Notes under the pieces: generated by a model
Databases searched by the model: none
What the model was told of the DNA's origin: nothing
Seen by the model: only the letters and a program-made list of their open reading frames with translations
In this document: in pieces, positions 54,033 through 64,000 of the stretch
Layout of the letters: each line of letters begins with the position of its first letter
Numbering within the stretch: the stretch's first letter is position 1
Made by a program: the position numbers and the translations under genes
From: Myxococcales bacterium
GTDB taxonomy: Bacteria; Myxococcota_A; Polyangia; Haliangiales; Haliangiaceae
Direction: 5' to 3'
Length of the DNA: 64,000 nt
Assembly (NCBI GenBank): GCA_016707895.1
Contig: JADJGV010000001.1
Coordinates: 228,501 to 292,500, forward strand

Positions 54033-56233
54033 GGCCGCGCCTCGCGTTCGGCGGTGCCTCCAATGTGGCGATCCAGGCGCGCCACCACAAGGGTCATATC
54101 GTCGTCGATCGGCAGGCCGCCCAGGTGCGCCGCCAGCTCGGCGCCCAGCCGCTGCTGCACCGCCACCGGGTCGAGCTCGTCGCCGGCCAGCCGCTTGAGC
54201 ACCCGCTGCAGCCGGCGGTCGCCGAACTGCTTGCCGTCGGCGCCGTGGCACTCGATCAGCCCGTCGGTGTACCAGATCAGCAGATCGCCGGGCCCGATGG
54301 GCCGGGTCGCGGCCTTGGCCACGGTCGCGGCGCCGGCGCCCAGCGGGTTGCCGCGGGCGACCAGCGCCGACAGCTCGACGGTGTCGCCGGCCGGCGTCGG
54401 GGCGGCCCGGGCCCGGCACACGTAGGGCGCGACGTGACCGGCGTTGGCGAAGTGGATCTCGCCGCGGTCCGGGTCGATCACCGCGGCGAAGCAGGTCAGG
54501 TGGAAGCGCCCGGCGCCGACCTGGCGCACCGCGTGGTCGAGCTGGTGCAGCAGCGTCAGCACGTCGAGCGTGTCGGGGCGCGCCGCGACCGCCGCGTCGC
54601 AGGCGCCGCGCGCCGCCGCGGTCACCATCGCCGCCGCGACGCCCGAGCCGGTGACGTCGCCGATCACCACCAGCGTGCGCCCGCCGGGCAGCGCGTACCG
54701 CGACCACCAGTCGCCGCCGCACTCGCTGGCCGGTTGCCACGAACCGACGACGGTGACGCCGTGGTGGTGGCTGGGCTCGGTGCCGGGGACGAAGCCGGCC
54801 TGCACCGCCGCCGCCAGCTCGACGTCGCGCACCAGGTCGGCGCGGGCCGCGGCCTCCTCGGCGATGTGCACGTAGTCGAGCGCGGCGCCGGCGCGATCGG
54901 CGACCGCGGCCAGGAACCGCAGCTCGGCGGGGCGGCGCCCGGTGCGGCGGCCGCGCTGCCGCACGATCAGCAAGCCGACCAGCTCGTCCTTGGCGGTCAG
55001 CGGCACCAGCGCGATCGCCGCGTGGGCGATCATCAGCCGCTCGATCGACGGCCGCAGGTCGCCGACCTCGGCGCTCTCGATGTCGCGCGCGAACACCGGG
55101 CGCCGCTGCTCGGCCAGCCACGGGCCGACCAGCGGGTCGGGCACCCGATCGCCGTCGATCGGCGTGCCGTCGGCGTTGCGCCACGACCAGTCGTCGCGGG
55201 CCGGCGTGATCATCTGGACGTCGTCACCCAGCGCGATCTGGCACACCTCGGTGGTCAGCGCGGCGACCTCGTCGGCGCGGGTCAGCTGCCGCACCCGCGC
55301 GCCGTACTGCCGCAGCAGCCGATCGAGCGGGCCCTCGCCGGGCGTGCGCACCGCCCAGATCCGCGCCACCAGCGCCACCGTCAGCCGGGCCCCCAGCGCG
55401 CCGATCAACAAGGTCAGCCCGACGATCCACGCCGGCCACGGCTGCACGACGTAGACCGCCAGCACCCACGCGGCGGCGCCGGCCAGCGACAGCGCGAGGA
55501 ACGTCACCGGCGCGCGGCTGTCGAGCGACTGCGCCCGCAACAGATCGTCCTGGAAGATCGAGCGCAGCGCCAGCAGCGAGCCGATCGTCACGAACAGCCA
55601 GCTCATCGGGGCGTAGCCGACGCCGTACGCGAGGAGCACGTCGGTCATCGCGAAGAACGACACCGCCAGCGCGACCAGCCCGCCCCACAGCTGCCGCCGC
55701 CGCGACGCCGACGTGGCCCGGCGCGCGGCGCGGAACGCCTCGACGAACGCCGCCACCGACACCGCGGTGATCGTGATCGAGGCCGGCGGCACCAGCGGGC
55801 CCGCGGCGAAGAACCGCAGCCCCGACGGCGTGATCAGGACGTGATCGACCGCGAGGTTGGTGGTGAGCCCCAGGCCGAGGAAGCCGACCGCGACCACGCC
55901 GGCGAACCCGACGGGGACGCGGTAGGCGCGCAGCCGCCCCGCGAGCGCCAGCTCGAACACCATCGCGCCGGTCGCGCCCAGCGGCACGAACGCGGTGCCG
56001 AACCGGAAGAACGCGTGGGCGGCGGCGTCGTCGGGCGCGGCCACCGCCAGGCCGAAGCTGGCGACGAACGGCAACAGCCCGCCGGTGAAGACGATCATCG
56101 GCAGCCGCAGGTGCGAGCTCCCGCGCATCACCAGCGCGTACAGCAGCACCGCGGCCAGCGTGCTGGCCGCGATCAGGAACGGCAACCCGACCAGCCCGAG
56201 CGCGTAGCTGTGGGCATCGAGCAGCGGGCTCAC
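54029..56233 (-). CDS. Membrane-bound SpoIIE/PP2C-type phosphatase with GAF region
   Basis: 734 residues from GTG with GGAGG at five bases. The N-terminal half has about eight hydrophobic helices resembling the 7TM sensor of Rsb-like or histidine-kinase-like proteins. A GAF-like region spans about 330-460 (VCQIALGDDVQMI, AIALVPLTAKDELVGLLIVRQ). The C-terminal PPM domain has ECGGDWWSRY, VIGDVTGSGVAAAMV, IHFANAGHVAPYV, LIWYTDGLIEC and DDMTLVVARL, all needed for two-metal catalysis. It probably dephosphorylates an anti-anti-sigma factor or other phosphoprotein. TATTCT at 56273-56278 is a likely -10. Confidence 0.9.
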   Translation of the reverse strand: MSPLLDAHSYALGLVGLPFLIAASTLAAVLLYALVMRGSSHLRLPMIVFTGGLLPFVASFGLAVAAPDDAAAHAFFRFGTAFVPLGATGAMVFELALAGRLRAYRVPVGFAGVVAVGFLGLGLTTNLAVDHVLITPSGLRFFAAGPLVPPASITITAVSVAAFVEAFRAARRATSASRRRQLWGGLVALAVSFFAMTDVLLAYGVGYAPMSWLFVTIGSLLALRSIFQDDLLRAQSLDSRAPVTFLALSLAGAAAWVLAVYVVQPWPAWIVGLTLLIGALGARLTVALVARIWAVRTPGEGPLDRLLRQYGARVRQLTRADEVAALTTEVCQIALGDDVQMITPARDDWSWRNADGTPIDGDRVPDPLVGPWLAEQRRPVFARDIESAEVGDLRPSIERLMIAHAAIALVPLTAKDELVGLLIVRQRGRRTGRRPAELRFLAAVADRAGAALDYVHIAEEAAARADLVRDVELAAAVQAGFVPGTEPSHHHGVTVVGSWQPASECGGDWWSRYALPGGRTLVVIGDVTGSGVAAAMVTAAARGACDAAVAARPDTLDVLTLLHQLDHAVRQVGAGRFHLTCFAAVIDPDRGEIHFANAGHVAPYVCRARAAPTPAGDTVELSALVARGNPLGAGAATVAKAATRPIGPGDLLIWYTDGLIECHGADGKQFGDRRLQRVLKRLAGDELDPVAVQQRLGAELAAHLGGLPIDDDMTLVVARLDRHIGGTAEREARP

Positions 56234-56272
56234 CGATCCTCCACCTGGGGTGATCGCCGATGCACTGTCGGT

Positions 56273-56278
56273 AGAATA
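56273..56278 (-). promoter_or_regulatory. -10 hexamer TATTCT
   Basis: TATTCT on the minus strand, 39 bases before the GTG at 56233, with a GGAGG ribosome site in the leader. No good -35 is seen. Confidence 0.45.
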
Positions 56279-56404
56279 GCGGTGACCGGCGGCGGGCGGG
56301 TGTACAATGCGTGGCCATCGCCCCTGTCCTGGACGCCGTGCCTCCTGTCATGACCTGCGGTCGCCATCGTGCGTCGTCGCCGCGTCGGCGCGCGGGGGCG
56401 TGCC

Positions 56405-58435
<2,031 letters not shown>

Positions 58436-58468
58436 CATCTCATCGGCGGTCGCGGGCGCGGGCGGTCG

Positions 58469-58529
58469 CGATCAACGTCGCAGTCGCGATCAACGTCGCA
58501 GTCGCGATCAACGTCGCGGTCGCGATCAA
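58469..58529 (+). repeat. 18-bp tandem repeat
   Basis: About three and a half copies of GTCGCGATCAACGTCGCA, the last with one G for A change. Each unit carries the palindrome TCGCGA. Confidence 0.8.
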
Positions 58530-58530
58530 A

Positions 58531-58705
58531 GCCCCTCGGCGCGGGCGGTGGCGCCCCCCTGGGCCGTGCTCAGACAGTGCTCGCGCCGGTGACCTCGCCG
58601 CGTGGGTCGACCGACCGAGGGTTGGCGAACACCGAGATCGCGCGGGGGCGCTCCGCAACTGCGCGCGGCCCAGGGGGGACGCCACCTGGCGCCGAGGCAC
58701 CTGCC
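58531..58705 (+). repeat. 175-bp palindromic element, copy A
   Basis: Inverted ends GGTGGCGCCCCCCTGGGCCG (58547-58566) and its near reverse complement (58666-58686) enclose a core with TGCTCAGACAGTGCTCGCGC, GGTGACCTC and AACACCGAGATCGC. Flanks GCCCCTCGGCGC and GGCGCCGAGGCACC also recur. Copies B, C and D lie at 62011-62176, 62432-62605 and 63083-63257. No target duplication or ORF is seen. Confidence 0.85.
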
Positions 58706-58751
58706 CGCGATCGGACTCGCGCGCGGCGACGGTCACGGCCTCGCCCTCGGA

Positions 58752-58797
58752 ACGGGGGCGGGGACGGGGACGGGGACGGGGACGGGGACGGGGGGCC
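58752..58797 (+). repeat. GGGGAC hexanucleotide tract
   Basis: About seven near-perfect units of GGGGAC or GGGGCG. The plus strand can form G-quadruplexes, and the tract ends three bases from the stop of the minus-strand HEAT gene, so it may act as its terminator or a replication pause site. Confidence 0.75.
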
Positions 58798-58799
58798 GA

Positions 58800-60428
58800 T
58801 CAGGTCCACCACAGGTGGGCGGAGTCGTCGTCGAGCTCGGTGTTGGTGGCCGAGGCGGCGAGGGCCTCGAGCTCGGCCTTGAGGGCGGCGGCGCGCGGTG
58901 GGGGCATGGCGGTGAAGTCGACGGAGATGCCGTCGATCATGGTGCGGTAGTCGGGGCGCCGTGGGCTGACGGCGTAGCCGGAGGCGCGGACCTCGGGCCA
59001 GGCGGTCATGAACTGGAAGAAGGCGGTGGTCGGCGGGGCGTCGTTCTGCTGGGCGTGGGGGTGGATGAAGCCCTCATCGAGCAGCGTCGTCAGGCCGGCG
59101 AGATCGAGGTCGTCGTAGCGGATGATGCCGCCCGAGTCCTCGGCGTCCGCGATGCCCAGGAGCGCGGCGCGGCGGGCGTGATCTTGGTTGAGCGCGCGGC
59201 CCATGCCGTGGGCGGCGAGCTGCAGGTCCTGACCGCGGGCCTCGATGGCGGGGCCGCCCTGGCGCGCGAGCGCGGGCACCAGCGCCGGCACCAGCCAGCG
59301 CACCGCGGGATCGTCGAAGCAGGCCAGGAGCGCGGCGGCCAGCGCGGGATCGGGGCGGGCGCCGGCGGCTTGCACCAGGCGGTGCGCGGCCTCGAGGCGC
59401 GCCGGCCGGTCGGGCTCGGCGATCGCCTGGGGATCGAAGCGCACCTCGTCGCTGGCCAGCAGCGCCGCGAGCCGGGCCGCGGTGCCGGGGTGCGCCAGCC
59501 GCGCGATCACGTCGACGGCGACGGTCCACTCGCTCGGGTGTGCGCGCACGACGACGAGCACCGCGTCGAGCGACGCGTCGTCGGCCGCGGTCGCGAGCGC
59601 GCGCAGCGCCATGCGCGCCACGTAGCGCGACGGGTGGGCCAGGAGCGCCCGCGCGATCGGCGCGGCGGCGATCGGATCGGCGTGGGCCGCGACCGCGATC
59701 GCCACGCAGCGGGCCAGCGGCGTCGCCATCGCCAGCGCCACCGCCAGGGCCGGCTCGTCGGCGACGTGCCGGGCCAGCGGCGTCAGGTCGGGCCCGCACA
59801 GCGTCGGGTCGGCCAGCGCCGCGGCGCGCCGCGCGGCGTCGAGGCCGGCGGCCAGCGCCAGCGCCTGCTGCTCGGCGTCGGTCAGCGCGTCGAGCCAGTA
59901 GCGCGCCTCGCCGTCGCGGTACGCCGCGCGGCCCAGCCTCGGCGAGCGCTCCTTCGCGCCCAGCCAGGCGTCGACCGCGACCGCCAGCGTGGCCAGCCGC
60001 TCGTCGGCCAGCACCTCGTGCAGCGGCCCCATCGCGAGGGCGCCGTCGGCGTCGAGGTCGACCCGCGTCGCGCCGCCCAGGGCCGGCAGCACGACCGCCG
60101 CCACGCCGCGGCCGCCGACCGCCGCCGCCTCGCGCAGCGCGGTGATCAGCCCCAGGTGCCAGGCGATGATGCGCTCCTCGCCGGTGATGATCCCGGTCAG
60201 GCCCTGGCCGTCGCGCCACTCCAGGAACGCGGCGTCGCCGTCGGCCTCGAGAGCGGCGCCGGCGGCCAGCAGCTCACCGACCGTGGCGAACGGCGGCGGG
60301 CTGCCGAACAGCAGTGCGTCGTCCGGCCAGTCGTCGTGGCGCGACGGATCGAGCGGACGGGCCTGCCAGGCGGCGAGGCCGCCGGGGGGGAACTGGATGG
60401 AACCGAGGACCAGCGCGAGCAGCGTCAT
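58800..60428 (-). CDS. HEAT-repeat-like cytosolic protein of unknown function
   Basis: 542 residues from the chosen ATG; an in-frame ATG at 60467 adds 13 residues. Helical repeats between residues 200 and 400 (LARHVADEPALAVALAMATPL, IARALLAHPSRYVARMALRAL, DVIARLAHPGTAARLAALLA) are HEAT/Armadillo-like. The N-terminus (PGGLAAWQARPLDPSRHDDW) and C-terminus (RRPDYRTMIDGISVDF) are not recognised. No signal peptide or catalytic motif. It is divergent from the NCS1 permease with 78 bases between the starts. Flanked on both sides by the repeat families. Confidence 0.68.
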   Translation of the reverse strand: MTLLALVLGSIQFPPGGLAAWQARPLDPSRHDDWPDDALLFGSPPPFATVGELLAAGAALEADGDAAFLEWRDGQGLTGIITGEERIIAWHLGLITALREAAAVGGRGVAAVVLPALGGATRVDLDADGALAMGPLHEVLADERLATLAVAVDAWLGAKERSPRLGRAAYRDGEARYWLDALTDAEQQALALAAGLDAARRAAALADPTLCGPDLTPLARHVADEPALAVALAMATPLARCVAIAVAAHADPIAAAPIARALLAHPSRYVARMALRALATAADDASLDAVLVVVRAHPSEWTVAVDVIARLAHPGTAARLAALLASDEVRFDPQAIAEPDRPARLEAAHRLVQAAGARPDPALAAALLACFDDPAVRWLVPALVPALARQGGPAIEARGQDLQLAAHGMGRALNQDHARRAALLGIADAEDSGGIIRYDDLDLAGLTTLLDEGFIHPHAQQNDAPPTTAFFQFMTAWPEVRASGYAVSPRRPDYRTMIDGISVDFTAMPPPRAAALKAELEALAASATNTELDDDSAHLWWT

Positions 60429-60491
60429 GTCCCGGAGGTAGAGGCCCCGTCGATCGGGTTGTGACATCCGAACCCGGCCGCCAGCCTCCGA

Positions 60492-60497
60492 TATGCT
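60492..60497 (+). promoter_or_regulatory. -10 hexamer TATGCT
   Basis: TATGCT with 9 bases to the ATG at 60507, the same hexamer as before the OmpA-like gene. Confidence 0.4.
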
Positions 60498-60506
60498 CCA
60501 AGGTCC

Positions 60507-61922
60507 ATGGTCGATCCCTCCCTGCACAACGAAGACCTGGCGCCGGTCCCGCCCGAGAAGCGGACCTGGCGCACCGGCAACATCGCCGCGCTGTGGGTCG
60601 GCATGGCCATCTGCGTCCCGACCTACACGCTGGCGTCCGAGCGGGTCGCCGGCGGCATGAGCGCGTGGCAGGCGGTGCTGGTCATCGCGCTGGCCAACCT
60701 GATCGTGCTCCTGCCGCTGATGGCCAACGGCCACCCCGGCACCAAGTACGGCATCCCGTTCCCGGTGCTGGTGCGCGCGTCGTTCGGCGTGCGCGGCGCG
60801 CAGCTCCCCGCGGTGCTGCGCGCGCTGGTCGCCTGCGGCTGGTTCGGCATCCAGTGCTGGTTCGGCGGGCTCGGGATGTGGGCGACCGCCTCGGCGCTCG
60901 CGCCGTCGGTGTCGGTGCCCGACGTGACCATCCTCGGCGCCGATCTCGCGCCGCTCATCTGGTTCTTCGTCTTCTGGCTGATCAACGTCTACTTCATCTG
61001 GAACGGGATGGAGTCGATCAAGTGGCTCGAGACGCTGTCGGCGCCGTTCCTGCTCGTGTGCGGCGCCGCGCTCCTGGCGTGGGCCATCTCCGAGGGCGGC
61101 AGCCTGAGCACGCTGATGGCCCAGCCCGCGACCAAGCCGCTGTCCGAGACCTTCGCCGTCGCGCTCACCTCGGGGGTCTCGTTCTGGGCGACGCTGGCCC
61201 TCAACATCCCCGACTTCTCGCGCTACGCCCGCAGCCAGCGCGATCAGGCGATCGGCCAGGCGATCGCCATGCCGACGACGATGACGGTGTTCGCGTTCAT
61301 CGGTGTCATCACCACCGCCGCCACCGTCGCGGTCTACGGCAAGGCCATCGCCTACCCCGACCAGCTGGTCACGAAGTTCGGCAACCCGCTCGTGGTCGGC
61401 ATCTCGATGCTCGGCCTCGCCCTGGCCACGCTGTCGACCAACATCGCCGCCAACGTCGTCTCGCCGGCCAACGACTTCGCCAACATGGCCCCGGCGCGCA
61501 TCACCTACCGCACCGGCGGCCTCATCACCGCGGTCATCGGCGTGCTGATCTGCCCCTGGCTGATCCTGAAGTCGGCCGGCAACTACATCTTCATCTGGCT
61601 GGTCGGCTACGGCGTCCTGCTCGGCCCCATCGGCGCGATCATGATCATCGACTACTTCGTGCTGCGGCGGCGCGAGCTCGCCGTCGACGATCTCTACCGC
61701 CGCGGCGGCCAGTACGAGTACGCCAACGGCATCAACCCCCGCGCCCTCATCGCCTTCGCCCTCGGCGTCGCCCCCTGCCTGCCCGGCTTCCTCGTCGCCG
61801 CCAGCGGCGCCGCGCCCTCGACCGTCCCCGCCTTCTTCAACCACCTCTACACCTGGGCCTGGTTCGTCTCCTCCGGCGTCTCGGCCGCCGCCTACTACGC
61901 CCTCATGCGCCGCCGCGTCTGA
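60507..61922 (+). CDS. NCS1-family nucleobase/allantoin-type permease
   Basis: 471 residues with about twelve transmembrane helices. NIAALWVGMAICVPTYTLASE, YGIPFPVLVRASFGVRGAQLP, GWFGIQCWFGG, NIPDFSRYARSQRDQ, TNIAANVVSPANDFANMAP, and YFVLRRRELAVDDLY match NCS1 symporters such as PucI, Mhp1 and CodB. They import cytosine, uracil, allantoin or hydantoins with Na or protons. NPG-rich loops typical of the substrate site are present. There is no catabolic gene nearby, so the substrate is open. It is flanked by repeats. Confidence 0.92.
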   Translation: MVDPSLHNEDLAPVPPEKRTWRTGNIAALWVGMAICVPTYTLASERVAGGMSAWQAVLVIALANLIVLLPLMANGHPGTKYGIPFPVLVRASFGVRGAQLPAVLRALVACGWFGIQCWFGGLGMWATASALAPSVSVPDVTILGADLAPLIWFFVFWLINVYFIWNGMESIKWLETLSAPFLLVCGAALLAWAISEGGSLSTLMAQPATKPLSETFAVALTSGVSFWATLALNIPDFSRYARSQRDQAIGQAIAMPTTMTVFAFIGVITTAATVAVYGKAIAYPDQLVTKFGNPLVVGISMLGLALATLSTNIAANVVSPANDFANMAPARITYRTGGLITAVIGVLICPWLILKSAGNYIFIWLVGYGVLLGPIGAIMIIDYFVLRRRELAVDDLYRRGGQYEYANGINPRALIAFALGVAPCLPGFLVAASGAAPSTVPAFFNHLYTWAWFVSSGVSAAAYYALMRRRV

Positions 61923-62010
61923 TCGCCGCCCGCCGGGCGGGCTCGGGGACGGGGTCGGGGTCGAGGTCGAGGTCAGGCTCGGGGATGATCTGCCCCTGCC
62001 GGACGCGCAC

Positions 62011-62176
62011 CTCGGCGCGGCGGTGGTGCCCCTGGGCCGTGCTCAGACAGTGCTCGCGCCGGTGACCTCGGCGCGTGGGTCGCACGACCGGGGGCCGGCG
62101 AACACCGAGATCGCCCGAGGGCGCTCCACAACTGCGCGCGGCCCAGGGGACACCACCTGGCGCCGACGCCCCTGCC
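62011..62176 (+). repeat. 175-bp palindromic element, copy B
   Basis: Same orientation as copy A. The C and G runs in the inverted ends are each shorter by about two bases on both sides, a compensatory change that keeps the stem. The core is otherwise nearly identical. Confidence 0.85.
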
Positions 62177-62186
62177 GGACGCGACG

Positions 62187-62430
62187 GTCCCCATCCGATC
62201 GTCAGGCGCGACGATCCCCATCCGACCGTCAGGCGCGACGATCCCCATCCGATCGTCAGGCGAGGCGCGACGATCCCCATCCGATCGTCAGGCGAGGCGA
62301 TCCCCACCCGATCGTCAAGGGCACCCGACCGCCGTCGAGGCGCGACGATCCCCACCCGATCGTCAAGGGCACCCAGCCGCCAAGGCGGGCGCGAAGATCC
62401 CCATCCGATCGTCACGCGCCGATCGTCACG
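62187..62430 (+). repeat. Array 1 of 27-bp hairpin units
   Basis: Seven units plus a partial one. Each reads about GACGATCCCCATCCGATCG followed by TCAGGCGC. GACGAT pairs with ATCGTC around a nine-base loop, so each unit is its own small hairpin. Spacing varies from 26 to 49 bases because of inserts. Confidence 0.8.
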
Positions 62431-62431
62431 C

Positions 62432-62605
62432 GCCCCTCGGCGCGGCGGTGGTGCCCCCCTGGGCCGTGCTCAGACAGTGCTCGCGCCGGTGACCTCGGCG
62501 CGTGGGTCGAGCGACCGGGGCTCGGCGAACACCGAGATCGCCCGGGGGCGCTCCGCAACTGCGCGCGGCCCAGGGGGGACACCACCTGGCGCCGACGCCC
62601 CTGCC
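62432..62605 (+). repeat. 175-bp palindromic element, copy C
   Basis: Direct orientation, very close to copy A over the full length. It directly follows array 1. Confidence 0.85.
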
Positions 62606-62740
62606 AGTCGCGCGACGCGCCCCCATCCCACCGCCCGCCACGACGATCCCCATCCGACCGTCATCGGCATCCGACCGTCAGGCGCGGTCCCAGCCGGCGG
62701 CGCCCTCGGCTCAACCAAGACCAACCACTGAACACCTGGG

Positions 62741-62763
62741 TGGGGTCAGTTTTGGTGACGCCA
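62741..62763 (+). mobile_element. Possible remnant of an IS21-type insertion-sequence end
   Basis: TGGGGTCAGTTTTGGTGACG resembles the end repeats common in IS21-family elements, and a degenerate second copy may follow after CCATGG. No transposase gene is nearby. The assignment rests on recall of the end motif and is weak. Confidence 0.3.
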
Positions 62764-62789
62764 TGGGGGGCTGCTTCAGTGGCGGCGCG

Positions 62790-63028
62790 ACGTTCCCCAT
62801 CCGACCGTCAGGCGCGACGATCCCCATCCGATCGTCAGGCGCGACGCTCCCCATCCGATCGTCAGGCGCGACGCTCCCCATCCGATCGGCGCCCCTGCCC
62901 GTCGCGCGACGCTCCCCATCCGATCGTCAGGCACATCCGATCGTCAGGCGGGACGATCCCCATCCGATCGTCAGGCACCCCATCCGATCGTCAGGCGCAT
63001 CCGATCGTCCGCATCCGATCGTCAGGCG
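62790..63028 (+). repeat. Array 2 of 27-bp hairpin units
   Basis: About ten units of the family seen at 62187-62430, with an exact 27-base period between 62793, 62820, 62847 and 62874, then shortened units of 13-23 bases. Further isolated units lie at 62643-62690. Confidence 0.8.
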
Positions 63029-63082
63029 CGATCAATGCCGGCCGCCATTCCGGTGCAGGTGGCGGGCGCGCAGCTTGGTGCC

Positions 63083-63257
63083 GGCAGGTGCCGAGGCGCC
63101 AGGTGGGGCTCCCCCTGGGCCGCGCGCAGTTGCGGAGCGCCCCCGCGCGATCTCGGTGTCCGCCAACCCACGGTCGGTCGACCCACGCGCCGAGGTCACC
63201 GGCGCGAGCACTGTCTGAGCACGGCCCAGGGGGGCACCACCGCCCGCGCCGAGGGGC
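63083..63257 (-). repeat. 175-bp palindromic element, copy D (inverted)
   Basis: Reverse complement of copy A with about 90 percent or more identity by eye, including flanks GCCCCTCGGCGC and the ending GGCACCTGCC. Confidence 0.85.
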
Positions 63258-63300
63258 TTCCCCCGCCCGACCGCGCCCGACCCACACGCGTCGATCCGGG

Positions 63301-63352
63301 CCCTTCTGGGTGGGGGCCCCGGCGCATGCCAGGGGACGGTCCTTGCGAAGGC
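63301..63352 (-). repeat. Two-hairpin intergenic repeat, copy 4
   Basis: On the minus strand hairpin A is CCTT/AAGG with loop CGC (63341-63351) and hairpin B is CCCCTGGC / GCCGGGG with an ATGC-type loop (63317-63335). It lies just after the rRNA terminator, in sense orientation to the rRNA operon. Confidence 0.5.
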
Positions 63353-63360
63353 GCGGGCCC

Positions 63361-63399
63361 GAAAAAGGGAACAGCCCGCTTCGTTAGAAGCGGGCTGTT
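63361..63399 (-). terminator. rRNA operon intrinsic terminator
   Basis: A perfect 13-bp stem AACAGCCCGCTTC / GAAGCGGGCTGTT with a four-base loop (63370-63399), followed on the minus strand by CCCTTTTTC. It starts 9 bases after the 5S 3' end. Confidence 0.9.
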
Positions 63400-63407
63400 C
63401 GAAAAGA

Positions 63408-63524
<117 letters not shown>

Positions 63525-63754
63525 AAAAAAATGGCGAAGCACGAGCTGCGACGATGTGCGGACGTTCGATTCGTCTGGGCGACTGGCGCCCGGGTGGGCC
63601 TACCAGTCGATGTGCTGTTTGCGATTGCGTAGTGACTGACCGACCTGACCCAAGTCCCGGTGCGCCACGAACCATCGCTGGTTCGTGCGCCGTCCCAGCC
63701 GTGGGAGGCCGGGAAACACCGCATCCCGTGAGGGATACAGCGCGGAAATTAGGG
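63525..63754 (-). other. 23S-5S internal transcribed spacer
   Basis: 230 bases without a tRNA gene. It has a hairpin of about 12 bp (ACGAACCA / TGGTTCGT extended by GCGC on each side, 63661-63692) and a small ATCCC/GGGAT hairpin near the 23S end, probably used in processing. A T-run precedes the 5S 5' end. Confidence 0.7.

Positions 63755-64000
<246 letters not shown>

Larger units (their letters stand above)
58436..58799. other. Gene-free repeat block between kinase and HEAT gene
   Basis: No coding gene is supported. It holds an 18-bp tandem repeat (GTCGCGATCAACGTCGCA, about three and a half copies, 58469-58529), palindromic element copy A (58531-58705) and a run of GGGGAC units (58752-58797). 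The two long open frames across it have no codon structure. Confidence 0.7.
61923..63360. other. 1.4-kb gene-free repeat region before the rRNA operon end
   Basis: No coding gene is supported. The region holds palindromic element copies B, C and D, two arrays of a 27-bp hairpin unit, a possible IS21-type end (62741-62763) and a two-hairpin repeat (63301-63352). Long open frames here translate to repeats of Pro, Ser, Arg and Asp and lack start or ribosome signals. Confidence 0.75.

Noticed and set aside
60429..61844. Minus-strand extension of the HEAT gene through the NCS1 permease
   Set aside because: The plus strand carries a complete twelve-helix NCS1 transporter and the extension is an anti-sense shadow rich in Asp, Arg and Gly.
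62187..63028. CRISPR array in the 27-bp repeats
   Set aside because: Units abut or are separated by a few bases with no unique spacers, and no cas genes are present.
63525..63754. tRNA gene in the 23S-5S spacer
   Set aside because: A strong hairpin is present but no cloverleaf, T-arm or anticodon arm can be drawn.

Overview
The window is a stretch of very GC-rich chromosome (roughly 70 percent G+C or more) whose gene content points to the Myxococcota, probably near the Haliangiales/Kofleriaceae. Supporting signs are many lipoproteins with Asp/Ala runs after the lipidated Cys, two Ser/Thr protein kinases, a MYXO-CTERM-like tail, thrombospondin-type-3/OmpA and HEAT lipoproteins, a one-ExbB/two-ExbD motor operon and abundant GTG starts. 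The placement is an inference from these traits, not from a search.

Layout. 1-6463 (minus): a truncated REP-type (Y1) transposase, then a sulfur/redox cluster of a molybdopterin oxidoreductase, truncated haemoglobin, sulfide:quinone oxidoreductase-like flavoprotein, a DUF1641-TusE/DsrC fusion and a DsrE-like protein. 6491-10697: a class III nucleotide cyclase, a methyltransferase with a one-base frameshift and a lipoprotein. 10756-15123 (minus): an operon for lipid modification (lipoprotein, FAD amine-oxidase-like protein, DUF1365, cyclopropane-fatty-acid synthase family). 15336-20983: alpha/beta hydrolase, MerR-HTH/TPR protein, secreted collar-repeat protein, and a lipoprotein/response regulator/histidine kinase operon. 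21153-29184: Ser/Thr kinase, SlyX, asparaginase-domain protein, Dps, 2OG-Fe oxygenase, BNR-repeat surface protein, chorismate mutase/prephenate dehydrogenase, SGNH lipoprotein, Nudix. 29271-37929: lipoproteins, a DsbA-like lipoprotein, a secreted protein built from nine C-x-V-H-G-C motifs, DUF3108, sulfatase-fold and two hotdog proteins. 37943-48286: PPP-type phosphatase, OmpA-like protein, DUF218, M28 peptidase, membrane protein, amidase, RNase PH, RdgB, tRNA-Pro, tRNA-Arg, SUI1 and tRNA-His. 48344-58435: HEAT lipoprotein plus ExbB/ExbD/ExbD, TPR-like secreted protein, endonuclease/exonuclease/phosphatase protein, SpoIIE phosphatase, Ser/Thr kinase with PAS-like tail. 58436-64000: a repeat-rich zone around a HEAT protein and an NCS1 permease, ending in the 5S gene and the 3' end of 23S rRNA on the minus strand.

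Non-coding structure is the least conventional part. Four copies of a two-hairpin repeat each sit just downstream of a gene in sense orientation, and a REP-type transposase lies beside one of them. Four copies of a palindromic element of about 175 bp flank the NCS1/HEAT pair and the rRNA operon, together with about 18 copies of a 27-bp hairpin unit. Three perfect 16-bp palindromes are tandemly spaced at 32.2 kb. Many genes lacking a Shine-Dalgarno sequence carry a TANNNT hexamer 6-9 bases before the start codon, which suggests widespread leaderless transcription and helped to choose several starts here.

The best candidates for something undescribed are the CxVHGC repeat protein at 33377-33907, the repeat families at 58.4-63.3 kb, and the DUF1641-TusE fusion in the sulfur cluster. 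No phage, CRISPR array, plasmid origin or biosynthetic cluster was seen.
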